This document shows, piece after piece, positions 18,051 through 25,734 of a DNA stretch of 64,000 bases (within the stretch, counting starts at the first letter, position 1; every line of letters starts with the position of its first letter). The notes beneath the pieces are model-generated. The model was given only the letters and a program-made list of their open reading frames with translations. It ran no database searches and was not told where the DNA came from. Location of the stretch: NCBI GenBank assembly GCA_000381585.1, contig KB906742.1, positions 62,001-126,000 on the forward strand, in the 5' to 3' direction. The position numbers and the translations under genes are program-made. This DNA comes from Acidobacteriaceae bacterium KBS 83. Lineage in GTDB: Bacteria > Acidobacteriota > Terriglobia > Terriglobales > Acidobacteriaceae.

Positions 18051-18872
18051 ATGACCCAACATGCTGACTGGATTGGGAAATACATCCATGTGAAGCCAGC
18101 AGCAGGAAACTATCTCAGTCCGGGATGGACCTACTCGCAGGAGCAATGCAACATCTTTCCCCGGTTCAGGCTTGCTGAGGCAGTCCTGATCCGACGGTTC
18201 GTGCCCGACGAGGATACCTCTCTCGATGACGCGCTGCGAGTCGCGCAGGAAGCTGGTGAAGTCGCGTATTCCGCGCTTTCCGCCGAACTGGCCTCGCTTG
18301 AGAACGGAGCCGTTGCACTCAATGCGCTTCGAGATCAGCTGGGCAGTTATTCGTCGTTTGTGTTGCAGGCCGCTCGACAACCGAACATCCATGTCGATCC
18401 CCTGCCATATAGGAGAGTCCTCTCAGGTGCCGAGTCCGATGAACTGTGGCAGATGCTGTCAGAGCAATGGCAGATTCGCGGCCCCGGCTATGGCTGGTTC
18501 CCATTAAGCGATGACCCTGCCCCGAAAGGCGCACTAACGTTCCATGAAGAGCTTTGGGAGGCTAGGGATGGGGGAGAACTCCTGCGGGACTTCCTGGCGG
18601 CAGAGCACATTGACAGATGTTTCCTGCTACGCGAATTAGGTCCGCCGAACTACGAACTTGATGCCGTGTTGGTGAACTTCACTTATGACGGCAGCGAGAA
18701 ATTTCTGTTTGCAGGACGTGATTGGGTTCTGTACAGCTCTCATGAGTCTTCGCTGACCCAAGCCGGACGGTTGGCAGCGTTTTTCCGTGAGACATGGCCT
18801 GATGCCGATCAGCTATCGTATGGCGGACCTTTTCACACGCCCGACCTGCGGGAGACGTGGTCTACGCAGTGA
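18051..18872 (+). CDS. Hypothetical protein
   Basis: A 273-residue predicted soluble protein, rich in acidic and aromatic residues, starting MTQHADWIGKYIHVKPAAGN. It has no signal peptide or membrane segment and the family is not recognised. The even codon use and uninterrupted length argue that it is real. The stop lies 16 bases before a palindromic repeat, so the gene may be cargo next to an insertion. No clear Shine-Dalgarno sequence precedes the ATG. Confidence 0.6.
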   Translation: MTQHADWIGKYIHVKPAAGNYLSPGWTYSQEQCNIFPRFRLAEAVLIRRFVPDEDTSLDDALRVAQEAGEVAYSALSAELASLENGAVALNALRDQLGSYSSFVLQAARQPNIHVDPLPYRRVLSGAESDELWQMLSEQWQIRGPGYGWFPLSDDPAPKGALTFHEELWEARDGGELLRDFLAAEHIDRCFLLRELGPPNYELDAVLVNFTYDGSEKFLFAGRDWVLYSSHESSLTQAGRLAAFFRETWPDADQLSYGGPFHTPDLRETWSTQ

Positions 18873-18887
18873 TTGCCTGTCAGGAAC

Positions 18888-18950
18888 GTATTACCGGCAA
18901 TACGGACAGAACTGGCCTGGCTGGTGCGCTACTTCCGTATTGCCGACCAT
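18888..18950 (+). repeat. Island palindromic repeat, full copy with altered spacer
   Basis: The arms ATTACCGGCAATACGGA and TACTTCCGTATTGCCGAC are nearly perfect inverted repeats, but the spacer is longer and different from the TACGGACTGGAA type. Confidence 0.8.
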
Positions 18951-19156
18951 CCTGGAGTTATCGCATGGTAGCGAGAAACGCAAGCGAATCGAATCTCTTG
19001 CTAGGCCATTGGAACGAACCAGATGCAATATGCCGAAGGGCCAACCCAATGAAGTTCCCGCACCGCTGCAATTGTTGCAGTCTCCCACAGTGCACAGGAC
19101 ATCCAAAGAGATTGCTGTCCTGCTAGGGAATTGCGGGATGGAAGGCGGGTAGCACA

Positions 19157-19363
19157 ATGATGGAACGGAAGCTTACTGTCACGGAGATTATGCTCATCGC
19201 TGGAACCCGGGTCACGCTAGGCATCGGGATCGGCCTTTTGCTTTCCACTAAGCTGAACAAGGACCAATGCAGAGCCGCGGGATGGGCTCTGGCACTGGTT
19301 GGAGGCCTTACTACGATTCCGCTGGCATTAGGGGTGATCGGCAAAAAGCCTAGCGATGCTTAA
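19157..19363 (+). CDS. Small two-helix membrane protein
   Basis: A 68-residue protein with two glycine-rich hydrophobic segments (AGTRVTLGIGIGLLLS and GWALALVGGLTTIPLALGVI) separated by TKLNKDQCRA. This hairpin topology is common in small conserved bacterial membrane proteins of unknown role. The ATG pair at 19157/19160 follows GGCGGGTAGCACA. It stands alone between repeats. Confidence 0.6.
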   Translation: MMERKLTVTEIMLIAGTRVTLGIGIGLLLSTKLNKDQCRAAGWALALVGGLTTIPLALGVIGKKPSDA

Positions 19364-19388
19364 AGAACTCCGCGGCTACTACTTTGAC

Positions 19389-19442
19389 GTATTACCGGCA
19401 ATCCGGAAGTTACGGACTGAAATGTCCGTATTGCCGACTAAA
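19389..19442 (+). repeat. Island palindromic repeat, full copy, truncating a gene
   Basis: The arms ATTACCGGCAATCCGGAAGT and AAATGTCCGTATTGCCGACT flank spacer TACGGACTG. The right side abuts the point where a CaiB/BaiF gene loses homology. Confidence 0.85.
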
Positions 19443-19603
19443 CTCCACCAGGGTGGACCCCATCCGCGCGATTGATCGCCGGATCGTTTGCGCTCAACCT
19501 TGATGACGTCCGCACCAAGATCACCAAGCAGCATCGCGCAGTAGGGACCTGCCAATGCCTCCGTCAATTCGACCACGCGAACCGAGTTCAGTGCGGATTT
19601 CAT
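19443..19603 (-). pseudogene. CaiB/BaiF CoA-transferase, N-terminal relic
   Basis: The fragment MKSALNSVRVVELTEALAGP, YCAMLLGDLGADVIKVER and SGDQSRGWGPPW is the start of a family III CoA-transferase. Family resemblance stops exactly where the palindromic repeat begins; translation then runs through the repeat to a stop at 19379. About 85 percent of the usual 380-400 residues are missing, including the catalytic Asp. It is a gene cut off by a repeat-associated rearrangement. Confidence 0.8.
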
Positions 19604-19958
19604 GGCATGGTCATCAGATCACACTTCTTCAGCCCATAGCTACATCGCTCCAACTCGCTGCTACTTCCGGAGCCTTGGATCGGGATCGAAGCCGACTCGG
19701 CAAGCGCCCAGGTAGGACAAGCTTCATTGTTGACGAGTGACCGGCAATACGGAAGTAATCCCGAAATGCCTGTGAAGTCCGGTTATCGGTAAGTTCGATT
19801 CTCAACTGACGAACAAGACGATGTACTCATTGAGCGTAAATGAGAACCTCTGCCGTTGGCGCTGTCCCGTCCAGATGCGTGCTCTGAGTGGCAGCAATTC
19901 CGAGCATTCCGCGGGTCTCTTCCAGCAAAGCGGGAGGCCCTCCCAGGTTCTCCATCGC
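19604..19958. other. Gene-free stretch with a repeat copy
   Basis: No gene is recognised. A diverged palindrome copy lies at 19737-19793, and the sequence upstream of the tandem repeats is unremarkable. Confidence 0.4.
19737..19793 (+). repeat. Island palindromic repeat, diverged copy
   Basis: The left arm GTGACCGGCAATACGGAAGT is good, while the right arm (GTCCGGTTATCGGTA) is degenerate. Confidence 0.6.
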
Positions 19959-20101
19959 ATCTCGTCAGACCCTGCGAGACTCTGGGAACCACTGCATCTC
20001 GTCAGACCCTTCGAGACTCTGGGAACCACTGCATCTCGTCACACCCTTCGAGACTCTGGCAGCCGCGACATCTCGTCAGACCCTTCGAGACTCTGGGAAC
20101 C
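19959..20101 (+). repeat. Four tandem repeats of about 37 bases
   Basis: The unit CATCTCGTCAGACCCTTCGA followed by GACTCTGGGAACCACTG starts at 19959, 19996, 20033 and 20068. Units 1 and 2 differ by one base, unit 3 is slightly shorter and changed at its end, and unit 4 is incomplete. There are no spacers, so this is a tandem array rather than a CRISPR. Confidence 0.9.
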
Positions 20102-20142
20102 GTACACCGTACCGACCGAAGAGGGGCTTTTGGGTGATGTTT

Positions 20143-20196
20143 TTGAGCATAGAAAAAGGCTCCGGTCACTGGACCGGAGCCTTTTTCTATGCTCAA
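20143..20196. terminator. Perfect 25-bp hairpin, bidirectional terminator
   Basis: TTGAGCATAGAAAAAGGCTC plus CGGTC is followed by loop ACTG and the exact reverse complement. The stem places a GC-rich core before T/A tracts on both strands, suiting termination of the trbI-like gene from the right and of anything reading in from the left. It ends six bases before the trbI-like stop codon. Confidence 0.9.
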
Positions 20197-20201
20197 TCCT
20201 G

Positions 20202-21455
20202 CTAAGGAGCCGCGGATGCTCTCGCAACCTTCGCTGACTCTTTCGCATGCTGCGTCCACACCACATAGATCTTCGTGTTCGCGGGCACCGACACAGTTAG
20301 ACGAGACCCGGAGTTCAACTGCATTAGTTGCGAATCTCCCGCCATACCGATGTTGTCGGCTGCACGTTCGCGGATCATATCGCTCTCGGAATACGCCCCA
20401 TTCACGTTGGTGCCGACCAGCATGGCAGCAGTGGAGGCAATTCCTGACATCGATCGAAGTAGAAAGTTCCGACCGTTGTGTTTGCCGTAAACGTCTCCCT
20501 TGATCGGTCCCATATCGAGACTCGTCCCCATCGCTTCCATCTTCTCCCGCGATCCATCGAGAAGATCGATCTCGTTGAAGTCAACCCCGACATTCCCTTG
20601 TGCATCCGCTTGGGCCAGCCTGCCATAGATGCGAGCTCCCGCCGGCACGAGCACCTGATCTCCGATCGCATGCGTGTTCTCGACCACTGCGACCACTGGC
20701 GCATGGATGTCGCTGGATATCTGGGTCTCAAGTCTCGCCTCGATCCGCGTTCCTTCCTTAAGCCGCAATGCGGGAGCGTTGTCCTCCGGACTCCCATCCG
20801 CATGACCGTTGGAAGACTGCTGCGGGGCCCGGACGTAGACCATGGAAGCCTCCTTCAGGGCATTCGCCGCCTGCTGTGCAGCGGCAGTATTCTGCGGCTG
20901 TTGCGGACTTCCATAGGGAGCGGGATCCTCCCATTTCTGCTGTGTGTCCTTGAATGCCGGTACGGAGTTCAGCGACTTCCCTCCCCCGGTCGAGCCCGTC
21001 TGAACCATCGATGTTCGGTTGTAGTCCGGCTTCCTGGTACGCGCGATGTCCGACGCATTGATAGGATCGCCCTCTTGATCGTTATTCTTGGGCAGCACGG
21101 GATCCATCATGGGAGTTGAACTGCCCGGCTGACTCTTCGTCGTCGTGTTCTGCTGTTGTTTCTTTTCAGCGACTGGATGCTTCTTTACCGGCTTGCTTTG
21201 AAACTGGCTGAAGACAAAGAAGGCAACCGCGAGCACCAGGCCGCCCGCCAACAGGCCAAGCTTCTTTTGATCGATGCCCTCCTTGCCTGTGAGATTGTCG
21301 CGTGTCGCAAACTCCTGGATCCGTGCGGTGGCCGGATTTTCCGGTAACTTCGTGGGGGCTGCAGCCCCTGGCGTGGTCGCCGGCGTCTCGATTACGACTA
21401 CCGGCTCATCATCCAGGTTGATCGGGGCTGTGTGATTGGAACTTTCGATGCTCAT
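20202..21455 (-). CDS. trbI: TrbI/VirB10-like conjugal transfer protein
   Basis: A 417-residue protein with a cytoplasmic Pro-rich N-terminus, one membrane helix (LGLLAGGLVLAVAFFVF, residues about 66-84), a long Gln/Pro/Thr-rich periplasmic linker and a C-terminal beta-barrel domain. The barrel carries RLKEGTRIEARLETQISSD, QVLVPAGARIYGRLAQADAQ and SRLTVSVPANTKIYVVW, typical of TrbI/VirB10, the scaffold spanning both membranes in type IV secretion. ATG 21455 with GAAGGAAGG upstream is preferred over the earlier in-frame codon at 21494. It lies directly after another transfer-like gene. No other complete T4SS genes are in the window, so the system is a remnant. Confidence 0.85.
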   Translation of the reverse strand: MSIESSNHTAPINLDDEPVVVIETPATTPGAAAPTKLPENPATARIQEFATRDNLTGKEGIDQKKLGLLAGGLVLAVAFFVFSQFQSKPVKKHPVAEKKQQQNTTTKSQPGSSTPMMDPVLPKNNDQEGDPINASDIARTRKPDYNRTSMVQTGSTGGGKSLNSVPAFKDTQQKWEDPAPYGSPQQPQNTAAAQQAANALKEASMVYVRAPQQSSNGHADGSPEDNAPALRLKEGTRIEARLETQISSDIHAPVVAVVENTHAIGDQVLVPAGARIYGRLAQADAQGNVGVDFNEIDLLDGSREKMEAMGTSLDMGPIKGDVYGKHNGRNFLLRSMSGIASTAAMLVGTNVNGAYSESDMIRERAADNIGMAGDSQLMQLNSGSRLTVSVPANTKIYVVWTQHAKESAKVARASAAP

Positions 21456-21474
21456 GCGAGCCAACCTTCCTTCT

Positions 21475-22260
21475 CTACCGGGTGTCGCCGGCAACGGGTG
21501 GGGTGAACGGGAGACGAATCAGAACCGGCCGGTCTACCTTGTCGACCTGCGCGATCTGAAGAAACAATTTTTCAGAGGACTGCTTGTAATTGGGCCGATC
21601 GAACACCACGACTCCATCCGCCCTGGCCCCCGGTTCCAGCCGTGTCGTGCTTAAACGAAAGTCGCGGATTTCCAGTTGGTCCGCGGTGATATTGGCGCCC
21701 TTCTTCTTTTTTCGCTTCTTCTGCTGACTCTGACCGGATATCTGTATTTGCGGCGGTACGATTTCGACTGCGTGATCCGTGGGGATCAGCACCGGATAGC
21801 AGACAGCTACCTGGTTCTCCCACTGCCGCACATCCCCGAGCGATGTCTCGATCTGCTTGTTCTCCCACTTGCTCCAGTCCGGCGTGTTGATCCGCTGCTG
21901 CTGCTGGTACTCCAGCTCCAATGCAGAAGGCGGAACTCCTTCCGAAGGCGCAGAGCGATTCGGACGAGTCACGGCAGCGCGTGCTGGGGATACGGACATA
22001 TCGGGATTGGTGCTGCCCGGTTCAGGCGTGACTTCACTCACCAGAAAGCTCTGCGCCGGTTTGTAGTCCAGCAGGAAATCGACCCGCGTCGCTCCGCCTG
22101 CGGGTCCGTCGTTGATCAACTCAAGCGAAACATGCTGCCCGGAACGGGTGGAGATCAGTAGATTCGATTGCGATGGTTCGGGCTTGATAGTCGCCTGGAC
22201 CGCGCAATGGATGACCGCAAACCGGCGCTCGGAAGCACAGGAGGTGTCACAATCCGGTGG
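21475..22260 (-). pseudogene. Transfer-region protein, 5' end lost at the integrase
   Basis: The continuous frame from about 22260 (ERRFAVIHCAVQATIKPEPS, SNLLISTRSGQHVSLELIND) to the stop at 21475 has no start codon before it runs into the 3' end of the integrase gene. The C-terminal part (LEIRDFRLSTTRLEPGARAD, FDRPNYKQSSEKLFLQIAQV) and its position before trbI suggest a VirB9/TrbG-like or other periplasmic transfer component; the family call is weak. An internal ATG at 22119 could still give a 214-residue product. The missing 5' end is probably due to a deletion at the island edge. Confidence 0.55.
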
Positions 22261-23459
22261 ACAGAATTCTCGACGCGTCCCCGGGCGACTGCGAGCACTT
22301 CCGCCTGTTCACGCTCAATGAGTTCCTTTGCCCTCTGCAGAGCTCTTTGTTGGATATGCACGTAGTCGAGCGAAGTTTCCCGGTCCATGTGCCCGAGTTG
22401 CGCCATCATGACCTCTAAGGGAACACCCGCCTCGGCACCGTGTGTTCTGAAGGTGTGGCGTAGGTCGTGGAAGCGGAAGCCTTTCATCTGGGAGGCTGCC
22501 ATTAGCTTGCGCCAGGACTTCACCCAGCTGACCATCGGCTGTGTTGGATCCCATTTCTGCGTCGTTTTTTTCGACCAATGCCGCGACTTGCGCAGGTTGA
22601 GAGGCAGCAAATAGTGTTCCGGCTCGGTAGCTCCGAGTTGCCGCGCCCGATAAAAGAGTTCGCGCAGTCCCCATTCTGCAAGGGCCATCAAGCGGGGTTC
22701 CCTCTCCTGTCGGTTCTTTGCGATTTCATGACGGACCCGGACACTGCCATCTGCGAGACGAATAACGCTGAGCCGCAGATGTTTGATCTCCCAGCTGCGG
22801 CACCCGCTGCCAGCGGCCACGGCGGCGCAGTACATCGCCAGCTTCCAGTATTCATTCTCATGGGCTTTGGCGATCATCTTCATGAGCTGTTCCTTGGTCG
22901 CTGCCCTGCCGACACGGCTCTTTCTCTCGCTGAGGGCCCGATAGCATTCCGCAATCTCTCCTTTCCAGCAGCCCGCGTACCGCATCACGCCGCGCAACAG
23001 CTGCAGTTCATAATTGACAGTGCGAGCGGTCACAGCCTTCTTCATGGTCGGGCTGATCTGTTTGCGGCGCTCCTGTTGATATTCGCGGATGAGTTCGAGG
23101 TCGACCGCGCGTAGCAGCGTCGTCTTACCCATCGCTTTTTCGATATTGCGAAACATGCGTCTTTCCCGTGAAATCGTGGCGGGCGCACTGTTGGCTGCCT
23201 TCCAACCAAAATAGAGATCGGCCACTTTCGCCAGCGGTAGCTGGCTTCGGTCCTCCGACTGCAGCCTCCGCTGCTCGATCCCCTCCTTCTGCTCGCGCAG
23301 AAAGCGGAGTTTGAAGGCCATGGCTTCGGCTGGATCTGCGGTGCCGGTGGACTGCTGATGCAGACGCTTGCGACCGTCACGCCAGCTGAAACAGATGTGT
23401 GGAGATCTCGGGTCCCAACGAAGACCGCGGGGTAATTTCGATCGTTTCGGGCATCTCAT
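22155..23459 (-). CDS. Tyrosine recombinase / island integrase
   Basis: A 434-residue phage-type integrase with an N-terminal arm and SAM-like domain (LYFGWKAANSAPATISRERR) and a catalytic domain. The domain has the first Arg in SGCRSWEIKHL, the HxxR box in FRFHDLRHTFRTHG, GH in MAQLGHMDRETSLD and the nucleophile Tyr in LDYVHI. The extra 50 residues after the active site (VENSVHRIVTPPVLPSAG...) overlap a broken transfer gene and may be read-through of a fused end. It starts about 200 bases from the 3' end of tRNA-Gln on the same strand, the usual position for an integrase using that tRNA as attachment site. Confidence 0.9.
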   Translation of the reverse strand: MRCPKRSKLPRGLRWDPRSPHICFSWRDGRKRLHQQSTGTADPAEAMAFKLRFLREQKEGIEQRRLQSEDRSQLPLAKVADLYFGWKAANSAPATISRERRMFRNIEKAMGKTTLLRAVDLELIREYQQERRKQISPTMKKAVTARTVNYELQLLRGVMRYAGCWKGEIAECYRALSERKSRVGRAATKEQLMKMIAKAHENEYWKLAMYCAAVAAGSGCRSWEIKHLRLSVIRLADGSVRVRHEIAKNRQEREPRLMALAEWGLRELFYRARQLGATEPEHYLLPLNLRKSRHWSKKTTQKWDPTQPMVSWVKSWRKLMAASQMKGFRFHDLRHTFRTHGAEAGVPLEVMMAQLGHMDRETSLDYVHIQQRALQRAKELIEREQAEVLAVARGRVENSVHRIVTPPVLPSAGLRSSIARSRRLSSPNHRNRIY

Positions 23460-23662
23460 GGCGAGTGCTGTTTTGCTACAGAGAGAGCACTCGGTCAAGC
23501 GCCGGGTTCGAGCGTCGTGCGTAACCCCAGAGGAATAGAAGCGCCTCCGCTTTTGCCAGGAGTTTCGCGGAGATTGCTGTAAATGCCCGCAAATTCCCGA
23601 ATCAAAAGTTACGACAGCAGTCTTTTCGAGGAATGGAGCAGAGGTAAGCCTTGTGTTTTGTT

Positions 23663-23736
23663 TGGTTGCCCCCCAGGGATTCGAACCCCGATATGCTGAT
23701 CCAGAGTCAGCTGTCCTACCATTGAACGAGGGGGCA
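23663..23736 (-). tRNA. tRNA-Gln(CTG)
   Basis: The cloverleaf is complete: acceptor TGCCCCC / GGGGGCA with discriminator A and encoded CCA, anticodon arm GCTGA-CTCTGGA-TCAGC giving anticodon CTG, and T arm CGGGG-TTCGAAT-CCCTG. Its 3' end faces the integrase gene and is the likely attachment site. Confidence 0.95.
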
Positions 23737-23892
23737 ATGCGGATTGGAGCACGCCGCAGAACGTGCCTTCTTGATGATAAGTGGAGGCGATCACGCGGTC
23801 AATCCTTCGTATGTGTTGCGCCTTTTGTTACAGCTTGTCAAGGCCTTCAGGCGTGTGTGAAAGGTCACTTCCATTTACAATCACCATCAGGC

Positions 23893-24315
23893 GTGGAGAT
23901 TCTTCTCAATTGCGTGTGGCTGATCCTCGGCCTGTCGCTCATCTCGGCGTGGTCGATGCTCGCCTGGCATACGCGCGCATGCGAGTCCGAGGGAATGTTG
24001 CCTTCGCGCCGGCTGCAGTTCACCGCACTTCTGCTACTGGTGATCCTGCTCTTCCCGGTCATCTCGCTCACCGACGATATCGCGAGGTGCACAGCCCCGC
24101 GTGATGCCGAGCGCGCGCTTCGCCTTCACGATCTGCTTGACGGCACGCAGCCAACTGCAGCCCTTCTGCCTTCGGCAATGGCCTGGATGGATGCATTGTC
24201 GGTTGTGCTTCGGAGTGGGCCCAGCCGCCCGGTAGAGCAGGACGCGAAGCTGACAGCGCTGCTTCAAGGGACGCGGCTGCCGATCGACTCGCGTCCTCCG
24301 CCCGCCTCGCTCTAG
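23893..24315 (+). CDS. Small membrane protein upstream of metal efflux operon
   Basis: About 140 residues from GTG 23893: VEILLNCVWLILGLSLISAW opens a first membrane helix, LQFTALLLLVILLFPVISLT forms a second, and a hydrophilic tail (DDIARCTAPRDAERALRLHD...) with Cys and Asp/His residues follows. Related short two-helix proteins are often found before TolC/RND metal efflux genes in Acidobacteriota; a role in metal sensing or trafficking is only inference. It lies 60 bases before the TolC-like gene in the same direction and could be the operon leader. Confidence 0.65.
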   Translation: MEILLNCVWLILGLSLISAWSMLAWHTRACESEGMLPSRRLQFTALLLLVILLFPVISLTDDIARCTAPRDAERALRLHDLLDGTQPTAALLPSAMAWMDALSVVLRSGPSRPVEQDAKLTALLQGTRLPIDSRPPPASL

Positions 24316-24378
24316 CCAGATCGCACTCAGCGCGGTCCATGTCCGACCGCATCTTCACTCAATTTGATACGGGCTCCG

Positions 24379-25734
24379 ATGATACGGGCTCCGGCTCCGC
24401 GAGCAGTCATCCGCGGCAATGAAACTTCATTCGAGGTGCATTTGTTCCAAGCTCAATCGAGACCCCTGCTCGTATTTCAGCGGGCACGCGGGAACCTCTC
24501 CCTGGTAAGACGCTGGGGTCCAATCTTGCTGCTGCTTACTGCCGGCACTTGCACCGCGCAGACTCCTGCTCCGCTGTCCATGCAGCAGGCGGTCGATCTT
24601 GCCCGCATGCAAAACCCGGCCCTGCTTTCAGCGAATGCCCATGTGACTGCGACCAAAGAGTCCGAGATCACTGCGGGACTTCGTGCAAATCCGAACTTTA
24701 CCGCGAGCGGTTCCGACGTATCGCTCCCTGCCAGCTCGAACAATCCGTACTTCTACTCCGCGAATGTATCGCGGCTCTTCGAACGGGGACAGAAACGCCG
24801 CTGGCGACTTGATGTCGCCCACTCCACCACGGACGTGACGCGCAGCCAGTACGCCGACCAGGAGCGGCAGGTTGTGCTTGCGGTAAGAACCGCGTTCACG
24901 CAGATGCTCGCGGCGAAGGGTGCCTTGAACCTGGCAAAACAGAATGCAGACGACTATCGGAAGACGATCGATCTGAGCCGAGAACGGCTACGGGTCGGCG
25001 ACATCAGCGCGACTGATTTCAAGCGGCTGGATCTGCAACTGGCGCAGTTCGAATCGGACTACGACAACGCGCATACCAACCTGATACAGGCCTCAGATCA
25101 ATTGCAGACGCTACTGGGCTACGACCGTCCTCATCCGGGCTTTGACATCACCGGGTCGCTCGATCCTCCCGCTATCGGCACCACGCTGCCCGATGCCGAG
25201 CAAAAAGCTCTCGCGGCACGTCCTGACTATCTGGCGGCGCAACAAGCGGTGCGGGTGGCGGACGCCAACGTGAAGCTTGCGAACGCAGAGGGCACGACGG
25301 ACCCTACGATCGGGGGCGAGTACGATCGCGCCGGGACAGAGAACTCCGCCGGCTTCCAGATTGGCATTCCTTTGCGCATCTTCGATCGCAATCAGGGTGA
25401 GAAGGCACGCACGAAGTACGAGGCCCAGTCCAGCCGTTTCGCGGAGACGGCCGCACTCAACCAGGTGGTCTCCGATGTGGACCAGGCGTGGGCCGCGTAT
25501 GAAGATGCCCTCTCGCTCGCGCGCCGCTACAACGGCCACTACCTGCAAGAGGCACACGAAGTGCGCGACAACCTGGAGTACAGCTATCGCCACGGCGGGA
25601 CCACACTTCTGGATTATCTGAGTGCCTTGCAGGATTACCGGCAAGTGAACCTGGACGCGTTGAACGCGAACATGCAGGTGTGGCTCAGCATTCACCAGGT
25701 GAGCTTTGCCGCCGCTACGGAGATCGTTCCATGA
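24379..25734 (+). CDS. TolC/CzcC-family outer membrane efflux protein
   Basis: A 451-residue outer-membrane channel subunit. After a signal-like segment (WGPILLLLTAGTCTAQ) come the two TolC repeats: MQQAVDLARMQNPALLSANA, RERLRVGDISATDFKRLDLQ and, in the second, ARPDYLAAQQAVRVADANVK and EVRDNLEYSYRHGGTTLLDY. It should form the trimeric tunnel for the RND pump encoded downstream. The start is uncertain because GATACGGGCTCC is repeated at 24367-24396; ATG 24379 is chosen over TTG 24364. It overlaps the next gene by ATGA. Confidence 0.85.
   Translation: MIRAPAPRAVIRGNETSFEVHLFQAQSRPLLVFQRARGNLSLVRRWGPILLLLTAGTCTAQTPAPLSMQQAVDLARMQNPALLSANAHVTATKESEITAGLRANPNFTASGSDVSLPASSNNPYFYSANVSRLFERGQKRRWRLDVAHSTTDVTRSQYADQERQVVLAVRTAFTQMLAAKGALNLAKQNADDYRKTIDLSRERLRVGDISATDFKRLDLQLAQFESDYDNAHTNLIQASDQLQTLLGYDRPHPGFDITGSLDPPAIGTTLPDAEQKALAARPDYLAAQQAVRVADANVKLANAEGTTDPTIGGEYDRAGTENSAGFQIGIPLRIFDRNQGEKARTKYEAQSSRFAETAALNQVVSDVDQAWAAYEDALSLARRYNGHYLQEAHEVRDNLEYSYRHGGTTLLDYLSALQDYRQVNLDALNANMQVWLSIHQVSFAAATEIVP

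Larger units (their letters stand above)
1..23663. mobile_element. Decayed genomic island anchored at tRNA-Gln
   Basis: The right end is set by the 3' end of tRNA-Gln, followed by a tyrosine integrase and conjugation-type genes on the same strand; this is the usual arrangement of an element integrated at a tRNA 3' end. The interior is rich in truncated and frameshifted genes, an IS relic and a repeat family absent from the rest of the window. The left end lies outside the window, so the length and the second attachment site are unknown. Island status is inference from content and order. Confidence 0.6.

Noticed and set aside
5454-19793. Integron attC sites as explanation of the palindromic repeats
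   Set aside because: The arms lack the RYYYAAC/GTTRRRY core pair and no integron integrase was found; a MITE or IS-end origin fits better.
19959-20101. Possible CRISPR array
   Set aside because: Repeats are directly adjacent with no spacers, and no cas genes are present.
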